A stretch of DNA of 64,000 nt from Clostridia bacterium (GTDB lineage: Bacteria; Bacillota; Clostridia; Lachnospirales; Cellulosilyticaceae). The notes under the pieces are model-generated. The model ran no database searches, was not told the DNA's origin, and was given only the letters and a program-made list of their open reading frames with translations. Location: NCBI GenBank assembly GCA_029239755.1, contig JARBUI010000007.1:62001-126000 (forward strand), read 5' to 3'. Both the position numbers and the translations under genes were made by a program. This document shows positions 18,511-26,821 of the stretch, one piece after another. The first letter of the stretch is position 1; the number at the start of each line of letters is the position of its first letter.

Positions 18511-19294
18511 TTTGTGTTAGTAATTTAAATTCTCCTTCATAAGGATTGAGCACCATCTGATACGTTTCACATCCTCTTTCCCTTGCTATTTCTATGAGTT
18601 CATTTTTATAAGGACACTTTTCTCCTATATAAATACTCTTTAATTTTAGACCTAATTCTTCTTCTGAAAAGCATCGCCCTGCCAAATCACTTTTATCCTT
18701 GTTCGCTTCATATTTAAGTATTCTATATTCCTTTTCATATTGCCATACGGTATGTTTGATCATGAATGAGGACCAAATCACTAAAAAGCGTTCCATTGAT
18801 TCCTCTGTAGCCCTAAGCTTTTTGGCATCCATTAGGAAATCGCTGAGTGTCTTGGTTGCAAGATGTCGTCTGCTTTCATACAAAACAGGATAAATGTAAG
18901 TATTATCTATTACCTCATACTCTAAACAATACCCCTTATGGTCATAAGCGTAATGTGCCCATAAGGGCATATCTTCCTTTAGGTTACTTGCAGCAAAACT
19001 TCCAACAAGCATCACACTTCCTAGACCCTTTAATCCTTTATATACCTCATTGATATCCTCATGCCCCGAGCTATGCTCTTCAAGTTTTAGTTTATCAACA
19101 TACAAAGATAGTCCTTCAAAAGGATCATTTAGATTGTTTGCAAAGGAAAGCCATACTTCTTTTGATTTTAGTGTGCCTAGCTTACTCTCTTTATCCTTCT
19201 CATTGCAGCCTGTATATTTAAACAGACTTGTTGGTATAGATTTGATTTCAAACCCTAAATCCATTAATGCGGGTTTTAAATCTTGCTGTTTCAT
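18503..19294 (-). CDS. DUF2971-domain protein
   Basis: 263 residues from the ATG that follows GGAGGGG by 4 nt; an upstream in-frame ATG at 19306 would overlap the ribosome site. It has the DUF2971 hallmarks: SLFKYTG, an N-terminal WLSFANNLNDPFEG segment, MPLWAHYAYDHKGYCLEYE at about 115-135, and a WQYEKEYRILKY segment near 190. It is soluble, with no signal peptide. The family has no established biochemical role. It is divergent from the SOS-controlled radical-SAM operon; a 7-2-7 palindrome lies in its leader. Confidence 0.75.
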   Translation of the reverse strand: MKQQDLKPALMDLGFEIKSIPTSLFKYTGCNEKDKESKLGTLKSKEVWLSFANNLNDPFEGLSLYVDKLKLEEHSSGHEDINEVYKGLKGLGSVMLVGSFAASNLKEDMPLWAHYAYDHKGYCLEYEVIDNTYIYPVLYESRRHLATKTLSDFLMDAKKLRATEESMERFLVIWSSFMIKHTVWQYEKEYRILKYEANKDKSDLAGRCFSEEELGLKLKSIYIGEKCPYKNELIEIARERGCETYQMVLNPYEGEFKLLTQKI

Positions 19295-19349
19295 AATCCC
19301 CTCCATTTTTATGATTAATTAGAGATAGTATACCCCAACACAGACTCTA

Positions 19350-19365
19350 TATGTCACTTGACATA
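19350..19365. promoter_or_regulatory. Operator-like palindrome TATGTCA-CT-TGACATA
   Basis: A perfect 7-2-7 dyad lies in the divergent region, 56 bp upstream of the DUF2971 start codon. A possible -10 (TATACT on the minus strand, 19332-19327) lies 18 bp downstream of it. Direct CAGACT repeats flank the dyad on both sides. The binding protein is unknown. Confidence 0.4.
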
Positions 19366-19403
19366 CAGACTATCCAAAAATTTCATAAAACATTTAGAAT
19401 AGA

Positions 19404-19446
19404 TTGCACTATCCTAGAAAATACTTTATAATAGAACATGTGTTCG
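19404..19446 (+). promoter_or_regulatory. LexA-type SOS promoter of the radical-SAM operon
   Basis: The promoter is TTGCAC (19404-19409), a 17-nt spacer and TATAAT (19427-19432). Directly after the -10 is AGAACATGTGTTCG (19433-19446), which matches the Firmicutes LexA box CGAACRNRYGTTCG at all but the first base. LexA bound there would cover the transcription start. Confidence 0.8.
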
Positions 19447-19477
19447 ATAAAGATATTGTAAATAAGTTGGTGATATA

Positions 19478-20839
19478 ATGACTATACAAGAAAAATTAGA
19501 AATATTAACTGGAGCTGCCAAATATGATGTTTCCTGTTCTTCTTCAGGTTCCAAACGCAGCTCAAAGGGCAGCGAGCTAGGTTCTGTTAGTTCCGGTGGG
19601 ATTTGTCATACCTTTACCCCTGATGGCCGATGCGTCTCACTTCTTAAAATTCTTTTAACAAACTATTGTATATATGACTGTGCTTACTGCGCAAATCGAA
19701 AATCCAATGATATTAACCGTGCTGCTTTTACTATAGACGAAGTGGTTGAACTTACTATTCATTTTTATAGACGTAATTATATTGAAGGTCTTTTTCTAAG
19801 TTCTGCTGTATTTAAAAACGCTAATCACACTATGGAAATGCTAACTTCAGTTATTCAAAAGCTGCGTACTGATAAGGGCTTTGGCGGGTACATTCACGTT
19901 AAGGCTATACCGGGCGCAAGTCAGGAACTGATTAATGAGGCTGGTCTTTATGCAGACAGAATGAGCGTAAATATCGAGCTCCCTTCTGACCGTTCCCTTA
20001 AACTGCTGGCTCCTGATAAAAATAAAGAAGACATTTTTAAGCCTATGAAACAAATCAGTACTAACATCTTAAACTATCAAGAGGAACACAGAAAATATAA
20101 AAAGACCCCTATTTATGTTCCTGGGGGACAAAGTACACAACTTATTATCGGTGCTACTCCTGAAAATGACTTGGATATTCTAAGTCTTTCACAAAAACTC
20201 TATGATAAATATGATTTAAAACGTGTTTACTACTCTGCTTATATACCTGTGAATACAGCAAGCAACTTGCCGGATATTAAAAACCCACCCACCTTGCGCG
20301 AACATAGACTTTACCAAGGTGACTGGCTCCTTAGAAAGTATGGCTTTAAAGCTCATGAACTTTTAAATGAGCAAAAACCTGATTTTGATATTAATTTTGA
20401 TCCTAAGACAAATTGGGCACTTAATAACTTGTCGCTTTTCCCAGTTGAAATTAATCAGGCTCCTTACGGGGTTCTCCTTCGGGTGCCTGGCATCGGTGTT
20501 AGAAGTGCTCAGAAAATAGCAAGTGCCAGGCGTATAGCTCCGCTTAACTACCTGGATCTTAAAAAGCTAGGGGTTGTTTTAAAAAGAGCGCAGTATTTTA
20601 TTACATGCAATACTAAATATTATGGATCTGTTGATTTAGATGAAGAAAAAATACGCACTGTCCTTAAGCCTCAAATTGACTTAAATGAAGCTGATAATCC
20701 CTATGAGCAGCTTAACCTTTTTGACAGACTGTCTGATTCTAGTTGGAAACCTAAATTGCTTCTGCCCCTTGCACTTCAAATACCTTCTAAGCTGCTCCTT
20801 GCAGAAGATTGCTTGACATCAGTAACAGGGGAACTATAA
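19478..20839 (+). CDS. Putative DNA modification/repair radical SAM protein (TIGR03916-like)
   Basis: 453 residues. The radical SAM cluster motif is C64-x3-C68-x2-C71 (CIYDCAYC). An SSGGICHTFTPDGRC segment precedes it, with further Cys at 20, 43 and 52. A helix-hairpin-helix DNA-binding motif (LLRVPGIGVRSAQKIASA, about 333-350) lies in the C-terminal part. Proteins of this layout are known as a conserved pair with the next gene, are assumed to act on DNA, and have no assigned reaction. The LexA box at its promoter supports a DNA-damage role. The ribosome site (GGTGAT) is weak. Confidence 0.85.
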   Translation: MTIQEKLEILTGAAKYDVSCSSSGSKRSSKGSELGSVSSGGICHTFTPDGRCVSLLKILLTNYCIYDCAYCANRKSNDINRAAFTIDEVVELTIHFYRRNYIEGLFLSSAVFKNANHTMEMLTSVIQKLRTDKGFGGYIHVKAIPGASQELINEAGLYADRMSVNIELPSDRSLKLLAPDKNKEDIFKPMKQISTNILNYQEEHRKYKKTPIYVPGGQSTQLIIGATPENDLDILSLSQKLYDKYDLKRVYYSAYIPVNTASNLPDIKNPPTLREHRLYQGDWLLRKYGFKAHELLNEQKPDFDINFDPKTNWALNNLSLFPVEINQAPYGVLLRVPGIGVRSAQKIASARRIAPLNYLDLKKLGVVLKRAQYFITCNTKYYGSVDLDEEKIRTVLKPQIDLNEADNPYEQLNLFDRLSDSSWKPKLLLPLALQIPSKLLLAEDCLTSVTGEL

Positions 20840-20854
20840 AGGAGGATGACTATT

Positions 20855-21592
20855 ATGAAGGACTATGTATACGACGGCAGCTTTGATGGCTTGCTGACTG
20901 CCATCTTTTACGCCTATCAAGATAAAGATAGAGTTAAAATAGTAAAGGCAGCAGACTATATCCCTCACTTATTAAATATAAAGATATCTGTCTCAACTGA
21001 AACGGATAAAGCTGACAGGGTTTATAACAGTATCTATTCCAAGCTTTCATATGATACCCTTTCAAACATTTATCATCTTTATTTAAGTGATATCCCAGAT
21101 GTTGAAAATGTTATTCTTGACTATATTAAACTTTGTTTCAAATACTCAGATACCATTAACCTTGCAAAAAACAATGATACGATCAGAATGGTGGATAAAT
21201 ATAAAAGAAGAGCTTACGGAGAGGCCCATCTCTTTAAAGGGCTTGTGCGTTTTAAGGAAATCGCTCCTCTTATATTCTATTCTCAAATTGAACCAGACCA
21301 CAATATTCTTCCCCTTATTATAGACCACTTTAAACGCAGATTCTCTGACCAGCATTTCATTATCCATGATCTTAAGAGGCAGTATGCCATTATTTATAAT
21401 TTAAAAGAAGCCTATCTCCGCGATTTATCCGTTGAAGAAGGAAATCAATTATCTCATTCCTCTGAAAGTGACCCTTTTGAATCACTCTTTAAAAGCTTTT
21501 ATCAGTCTATTACAATTGAAGAAAGGCATAATGAAAGACAGCAGCGCTCCTATATGCCAAAAAGATATTGGAAGCATCTTGTTGAAATGTAG
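20855..21592 (+). CDS. TIGR03915/DUF4130-type putative DNA-metabolism protein
   Basis: 245 residues from ATG 20855; AAAGGAGG lies 9 nt upstream, whereas ATG 20846 is only 1 nt from it. The opening YVYDGSFDGLLTAIFYAY and the closing YMPKRYWKHLVEM are characteristic. The central part has FKGLVRFKEI followed by HNILPLIIDHF and FIIHDLKRQYA. It is the obligate partner of the upstream radical SAM protein, 15 bp downstream and in the same transcript. No enzymatic motif is known to me; the two probably form a complex or act in sequence on damaged or modified DNA. Confidence 0.85.
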   Translation: MKDYVYDGSFDGLLTAIFYAYQDKDRVKIVKAADYIPHLLNIKISVSTETDKADRVYNSIYSKLSYDTLSNIYHLYLSDIPDVENVILDYIKLCFKYSDTINLAKNNDTIRMVDKYKRRAYGEAHLFKGLVRFKEIAPLIFYSQIEPDHNILPLIIDHFKRRFSDQHFIIHDLKRQYAIIYNLKEAYLRDLSVEEGNQLSHSSESDPFESLFKSFYQSITIEERHNERQQRSYMPKRYWKHLVEM

Positions 21593-21596
21593 TATT

Positions 21597-21624
21597 AAAA
21601 AGGCAGGCCTAAGCCTGCCTTTTT
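21597..21624. terminator. Bidirectional terminator between converging genes
   Basis: AAAA, stem AGGCAGGC (21601-21608) / GCCTGCCT (21613-21620), TTTT. It serves the radical-SAM operon on the plus strand and the PTS gene on the minus strand. Confidence 0.9.
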
Positions 21625-21634
21625 AACGGCGCTA

Positions 21635-23002
21635 TTATTCGGTATCTGCACTTACTGTATGCAGCTTATCACTTTTAACCTTTTTAAATCCCCAGTAAAA
21701 TGTTCCCACTAGTAAAATAGCCGCACTAGCAATCGCTATTACATTTCCATCAAAGCATTTAATAATCCAATATCTTAAAATATTGCCTCCATCCAAAAAG
21801 CTGGTAAATATACCATCATAGCCCTTTAAGTGATACTGAGCAGCTTTAGCCAGTTCTGTATACCGTTCTGCCATAGCTGTAGCTATAAATAATTTCCCTA
21901 CTATAATAGGTACACTGATAATGAACGCTCTGATGATGTTTCCTCTTGTTGCAACAACTATCATCGCAACTGCCCCCATAATATTAGGCAAGTCTCCTAT
22001 CGGTATAAAGCCGACGCCTGGCAAGAGAAAAGCTAGTATAAAGGCTACTGGCATAAGTAGTAATCCTGTTACGACAACCGAAGGGGTTCCCATAATAACG
22101 GCTATATCAAGACCTATATATTTTCCCTTCATTTCTGGATACTTATCACTTAGAGTCTTCTGTATGCTTTCTGAAATAGGAACTAACCCTTTTCCTAAAA
22201 TACCGCACATCATCGGGAGAATATGCACAACTGCAGCAATCTTAAATGAGACTTCTAATGTGTCTTTAAAATCATATCCAGCACCAACCCCTAAAAACAC
22301 GCCTAGTATAACTCCTATAACAGGGGGCTCTCCCAATAATCCTAGTTTTTCTTTAATAGATTCGGGATCGGCGTTTATTTTATTAATAAAAGGAATTTTA
22401 TCAATTAGCTTATCTCCTAATGCTGCTACCGGGTAATAACTTACTGCTGTAAGCGTTGTACAGCAAATCCCTGGAAGCTTGCTAAATTTTTTCATAGCCG
22501 GAGCACTCCAATCAGCAAGTTTTGTAACAAGTGCAGCTGATAAAAGTGTGGATAAAATGGCTAGTATGATGTTATGACCTGTTTCATAAACAATAGCTCC
22601 AATAAGTATGAAATGCCAATAATTCCATATATCTACGTTAATAGTATCTGTCCATTTTAAAAAGAACATGATAACATTAATCCCTAAAACAATGAGCAGC
22701 AGCAGCGGGGTTAATTTGTAAGACCAAGTAATAGCTGCAAGCGGTGTCCAGCCTACATCTAAAATATTATAATGCAGTCCTGTTCGCGCGACTAAGCTTT
22801 CTACAACGGGAGCAATTGTCTGCACAAAAAAATCAAAAAAAGTAAAAACGCCTATAAATCCAATACCTATTGTAAGCGCTGAACTTATTCCCTTCTTGAT
22901 AGGCATACGAAATCCAATAGAAAAAAGCAGCATTAAGAGCGGCAAAAGCACATACGGTTTAAAGCTTAATATATAGGTAATGACTTCTTTTACGTGGTTC
23001 AT
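21635..23002 (-). CDS. PTS galactitol-type permease, IIC component
   Basis: 455 residues with about ten membrane helices. It resembles GatC-family IIC proteins (FDFFVQTIAPVVESLVARTG, DVGWTPLAAITW, GLLGEPPVIGVILG). Such proteins translocate and help phosphorylate galactitol or related polyols and pentoses with separate IIA and IIB subunits. No IIA, IIB, dehydrogenase or regulator lies beside it, so partners must be encoded elsewhere or the substrate is not a classical PTS sugar. The ATG follows GGAGGGAAC. Confidence 0.85.
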   Translation of the reverse strand: MNHVKEVITYILSFKPYVLLPLLMLLFSIGFRMPIKKGISSALTIGIGFIGVFTFFDFFVQTIAPVVESLVARTGLHYNILDVGWTPLAAITWSYKLTPLLLLIVLGINVIMFFLKWTDTINVDIWNYWHFILIGAIVYETGHNIILAILSTLLSAALVTKLADWSAPAMKKFSKLPGICCTTLTAVSYYPVAALGDKLIDKIPFINKINADPESIKEKLGLLGEPPVIGVILGVFLGVGAGYDFKDTLEVSFKIAAVVHILPMMCGILGKGLVPISESIQKTLSDKYPEMKGKYIGLDIAVIMGTPSVVVTGLLLMPVAFILAFLLPGVGFIPIGDLPNIMGAVAMIVVATRGNIIRAFIISVPIIVGKLFIATAMAERYTELAKAAQYHLKGYDGIFTSFLDGGNILRYWIIKCFDGNVIAIASAAILLVGTFYWGFKKVKSDKLHTVSADTE

Positions 23003-23138
23003 GGTGTTCCCTCCAATTTCTTGTTTGCAGCTTTACACATCAGTCTCTATTTTACTGTATGCCTCATAGAATGTAAACTTAAGTAAATTGCAGAATATAG
23101 GATAATAGTGAACTCCTCTTTATCCTGCAGAAATGAGT

Positions 23139-23175
23139 AAGGGGTACACGAAAAGCTGTTTCGTGTACCCCTTTT
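23139..23175. terminator. Terminator closing the arabinan operon
   Basis: A 15-bp perfect stem (23139-23153 / 23159-23173), GC core GGGGTACACG. The T-run is on the plus strand (TTTT); on the minus strand it is weaker. It lies just past the stop of the GH43 lipoprotein gene. Confidence 0.7.
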
Positions 23176-23205
23176 GATATAAATATGACTATAAAAACTC
23201 TGCTA

Positions 23206-24681
23206 TCATTCTTCTAAATTAATTTTACTTCCCCATACAGATATCCCCTCTTTAGAAACAGCAGTAAAACTCATAACATAAACTCCTGCATCTTCATCCC
23301 AAGAGTAAATAAAGTAACCCTTATAAATAGTACCGTCTAGTGTGAGTTCAATTTTATTATCATTTATTTTTTTCCACTTACCGCCTACTGCTCCTGTAAC
23401 CTTTCCTTTTTTATCCAGCACAATGTCTTTAGATTGTTTCATATTAGGATCAATATCTTTTCCATGATTAATCATTTTGTAGGTCCCTATGATGTCTTTG
23501 TTTTTATATGTGCCAATTTCCTCTCCTGCATAGCGATGCGGAACGACAACTGGCCATCCTTCATCGTTAAAGAGCATTTGGTGTACACGGACTTCATAGG
23601 CTCCGCCTCTGCCTTCAAATCGTGTATGAAAGAAAAGAAAATATTTATTACTTTCCTCATCATAATATGCTGAATTATGACCTGGTGAGCGGTAGCCTGT
23701 TGTCTTTTTATCCGGTTCTCCATCGCTTTTAACAAATTCATAGCTGCCCATAAGTTTTACCCCATAAGGCTCAATCGATTGATCATCAAAGAAAGACCCG
23801 TCCGCTCCTTTACATGCCATCATATCCTTATCTTCCGAATCAAAATAAGGTCCATCTGGTGACTTTGAGCGTACAACTCTTATATTATAGCCATCTTGGG
23901 CTCCCAGCCCCCCAAAGGATAAAAACATATAATAATAATCAGTTTCCTTATTATAAAGGATATAAGCTCCTTCTATCCGGCTATGATTACCCCCAAGGAG
24001 TTTTTTTCCATAACCCTGACCTTCATACGGAAATCCTGTCTCTGGATTCATTTTCAAGATAAAAATACCACCGGAATAAGAGCCATAGACCATCCATAGA
24101 TTTCCTTCTTTATCAAAAAAGGTATCCGGATCTACTGCATTGGGGTGCATTGTCGCATCATATGGCGATCCATCATTACTTAATTCATCTTCCATGCCTG
24201 ATTTTAAAATTTCTCCTAAATCCTTATAGGGTCCTTCTATGTTATCCGCTGCTGCAAGGCCTAAATAAGATCTTGGTGAATCCCCTTTACATGCACAATA
24301 ATACATATAGAATTTGCCATCTGGAAGCTCTATAATATCTCCTGCCCAAAAGGTTGATGTCTTTGACCATTTTAACGCCTCTCCTAACTCTTCACGGGCA
24401 TTAGGAACCAATTTATTTCCTCTTTGAGGAGCTGTAGAAATTTGAGTCCATTGCATTAAGTCCTTGGTCTTTGCGGACTGCAGATGTGAGCCAATGACAT
24501 AATAAGTATCTTTAACTTTTATGACAGAAGGGTCATGTACGGATACGTCAGCAAATATTGGAGGGACTAATTTCTTCTCACTGCTTACTTCGTTGCTTCT
24601 CATGCAGCCTGATACAAATACTAGACTGACTATTATCATAGCAACAATTTTTTCAACTCTTACTATTCCTTTTATTCTCAT
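23206..24681 (-). CDS. GH43 endo-arabinanase-like lipoprotein
   Basis: 491 residues. A lipoprotein signal ends VFVSGC (C26), so it is anchored outside the membrane. The GH43 five-blade propeller spans about 40-390, with catalytic base D50 (VHDPSVI), pKa modulator D184 (AVDPDTFF) and acid E237 (SRIEGAYI). The C-terminal beta domain (about 400-491) matches the arrangement of Abn2-type GH43_5 enzymes, which cut alpha-1,5-arabinan internally. It would release arabino-oligosaccharides at the cell surface for the ABC importer of the same cluster. It is the last gene of the arabinan cluster. Confidence 0.87.
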   Translation of the reverse strand: MRIKGIVRVEKIVAMIIVSLVFVSGCMRSNEVSSEKKLVPPIFADVSVHDPSVIKVKDTYYVIGSHLQSAKTKDLMQWTQISTAPQRGNKLVPNAREELGEALKWSKTSTFWAGDIIELPDGKFYMYYCACKGDSPRSYLGLAAADNIEGPYKDLGEILKSGMEDELSNDGSPYDATMHPNAVDPDTFFDKEGNLWMVYGSYSGGIFILKMNPETGFPYEGQGYGKKLLGGNHSRIEGAYILYNKETDYYYMFLSFGGLGAQDGYNIRVVRSKSPDGPYFDSEDKDMMACKGADGSFFDDQSIEPYGVKLMGSYEFVKSDGEPDKKTTGYRSPGHNSAYYDEESNKYFLFFHTRFEGRGGAYEVRVHQMLFNDEGWPVVVPHRYAGEEIGTYKNKDIIGTYKMINHGKDIDPNMKQSKDIVLDKKGKVTGAVGGKWKKINDNKIELTLDGTIYKGYFIYSWDEDAGVYVMSFTAVSKEGISVWGSKINLEE

Positions 24682-24716
24682 TTACTGACCCCCATTTTGC
24701 TTTTTAGTTTTCCTTT

Positions 24717-26753
24717 TTAGTTTGTCTTTAAACGTAGTATAACAAAGGATTGTGCTGGCATTTCATATGAAAACTCAGGAGCTGCATCTTCAAAAACTGA
24801 TACTTGTTCAATTACTTTTCTCGGTTCTTCTAATGTATTCTTATCCATTTTGTTTTCTGATGTCAGAGAGGTAACGCAGGCTTTACTATTTATATATTCA
24901 GCATTTTGAAGCTGGATATTAACAGCATGAGACTTCTCATCTATATTAACCATTTTGATGATAATATCCCCTGTTTTTTCATCTTTACTTGCAATACTAT
25001 AAATAGGTAATCTCTTATGCTGTGGCAATGCAGATAAACTTGCAATGTCTGTTTTCAATGTATAGGTCCCCATGTTATTGCCAAACATCTTTTGTACATA
25101 GTAGCTTACCGAGCCATAAACTCTTGTATTATCAAACCAAATAAGATCTGGCTGCCACTGAATATTAGTTGTCTTTGCAAATAGCGGCGCATAGGCAGTC
25201 ATTCCTACAACATCTGAGTTCCTTTCAAGCCCTGTCATAAATGCTGCTTCGCAAAGTGCTGAATATAGATTATTTTCTCCCTGTTTTGAAGGACCTCCGT
25301 TTGTATGACAGGCATATTCTCCTGCAAAAACTTTACTGCTTATGCCATCTTCATATCTTGGATAATTATCATAACGACTATCATTGTCTAAAAACCAATC
25401 TGGAGACATGTAATAATGTTCATCTACTAATTCTGCATAAACCTTACCCTGACCAATATACTCTTTTGTTTTTTCTGTAATAATATCCCATGCAATATCA
25501 AATTCCTTACCATTCGGGAAGGGCCCGCTGGTTGTAATCAGCTGAATGTCAGGATACTTTTCTTTAATGCGGTTTCTAAAAACTTCATAGGTCTCGAAAT
25601 ATTTATCTTGATTTGGCGTATCATAATCTATCCACTGTTCATTGCCTATGCCTAAGTAAACAAGATTAAAAGGTTCCGTGTGCCCATCTGCAATTCTTTT
25701 TGCTCCCCATTCGGTTGTCTCATCACCATTTGCATACTCGATAAGATCCAGTGCATCCTGCACAAAAGGCTCAATATTATCGGCAACTTCCTTGCCTTGG
25801 AACTGACAGCTCATGCCACAGTTTATAATTGGCAGAGGCGCTGCCCCTATATCTTCTGAAAGCTGGAAGTACTCATAGAAACCTAGCCCATAGGTTTGGT
25901 TATAGGGCGCGTCTTGCCACTCCTCCCATCTATTCCAGTTGGTTTTTCTGTGCTCTACAGGTCCTATAGTATCCTTCCAATTATAGGCATTTGCTAAATA
26001 TTTTCCCTCTACTATACATCCCCCTGGAAAACGCATAAACTTAGGCTGAAGATCCTTGAGTATTTGAACAAGATCCTCTCTTAAACCATTTTTTCTGTTT
26101 GCCCAAGTATTTCCCGGGAATAAAGATACCATATCTAAACTTAAAGTTCCTTCATTATCGAATCTTATGCTTAGCTTAGCATTTGCATCGCTTCTCTTGC
26201 TGATTAATACGGCTTCATATTTATGCCATGTATGACTTAGTTCATGATTACTTATCGTATGTTCAGCATAGAGTTCGCCTGTTTTGCTCTCTAATAAAAC
26301 ATGTATATTCCCTTTGTAATCATTATTTTTAAGAAACACTGAAAGGTTATAGCTCTGGCTTTCATTAAGTGCAATTCCCCCAAAGCCTGTATTGCTTATG
26401 CCTACTCCTTCTCCAGTTTCTTCTATGGTTACTTCTAGGTAATGAGGATTGTTTTGATGAATAGGCTCCTCATTTTCTCTAGCTATTTTAAACTTACCGT
26501 TTCCTTTTATGAATTTTTCCCATGCATAGAAATAGTCATCAAATTTAGAGAACCTGTCCTTAAAGACTCCAAATTCAAATGATCTATTTTGAATAAGTTC
26601 TGCGTATAGCCCTCCGTCTGCGCCGTAGTTAATATCTTCAAAGAAAACCCCTATGAAAGTAGGACTAATGTCCACTCCTTTTGAGCCTGCATCTATCTTT
26701 ATGCTATAATTTTCTTGTGGATGTAAAAAGTCTAGCTTGTGTGTTTTTATCAT
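24717..26753 (-). CDS. GH51 alpha-L-arabinofuranosidase with internal CBM-like domain
   Basis: 678 residues, no signal peptide, so cytosolic. The opening IGVFFEDINYGADGGLYAEL is typical of the longer GH51 class. A beta-sandwich resembling CBM4/9 occupies about 75-215. The barrel carries acid/base E372 (LGIGNEQW) and nucleophile E479 (VFAGEYACHT). A beta domain closes the chain (PAQSFVILRLKT). It removes terminal arabinofuranosyl units from imported oligosaccharides. It differs from the 505-residue GH51 of the same cluster, so the two probably divide linkage or chain-length preferences. Confidence 0.9.
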   Translation of the reverse strand: MIKTHKLDFLHPQENYSIKIDAGSKGVDISPTFIGVFFEDINYGADGGLYAELIQNRSFEFGVFKDRFSKFDDYFYAWEKFIKGNGKFKIARENEEPIHQNNPHYLEVTIEETGEGVGISNTGFGGIALNESQSYNLSVFLKNNDYKGNIHVLLESKTGELYAEHTISNHELSHTWHKYEAVLISKRSDANAKLSIRFDNEGTLSLDMVSLFPGNTWANRKNGLREDLVQILKDLQPKFMRFPGGCIVEGKYLANAYNWKDTIGPVEHRKTNWNRWEEWQDAPYNQTYGLGFYEYFQLSEDIGAAPLPIINCGMSCQFQGKEVADNIEPFVQDALDLIEYANGDETTEWGAKRIADGHTEPFNLVYLGIGNEQWIDYDTPNQDKYFETYEVFRNRIKEKYPDIQLITTSGPFPNGKEFDIAWDIITEKTKEYIGQGKVYAELVDEHYYMSPDWFLDNDSRYDNYPRYEDGISSKVFAGEYACHTNGGPSKQGENNLYSALCEAAFMTGLERNSDVVGMTAYAPLFAKTTNIQWQPDLIWFDNTRVYGSVSYYVQKMFGNNMGTYTLKTDIASLSALPQHKRLPIYSIASKDEKTGDIIIKMVNIDEKSHAVNIQLQNAEYINSKACVTSLTSENKMDKNTLEEPRKVIEQVSVFEDAAPEFSYEMPAQSFVILRLKTN

Positions 26754-26821
26754 TTTCTATTCTCCATTCTAAGTGTCGTTTATTTTTATGCTGTTATGAT
26801 TGGTGCTTCTACACTCTTCAT

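Noticed and set aside
21921..22436. 171-residue plus-strand open frame
   Set aside because: It is antisense to the PTS IIC gene; its regular composition reflects the membrane helices on the other strand.
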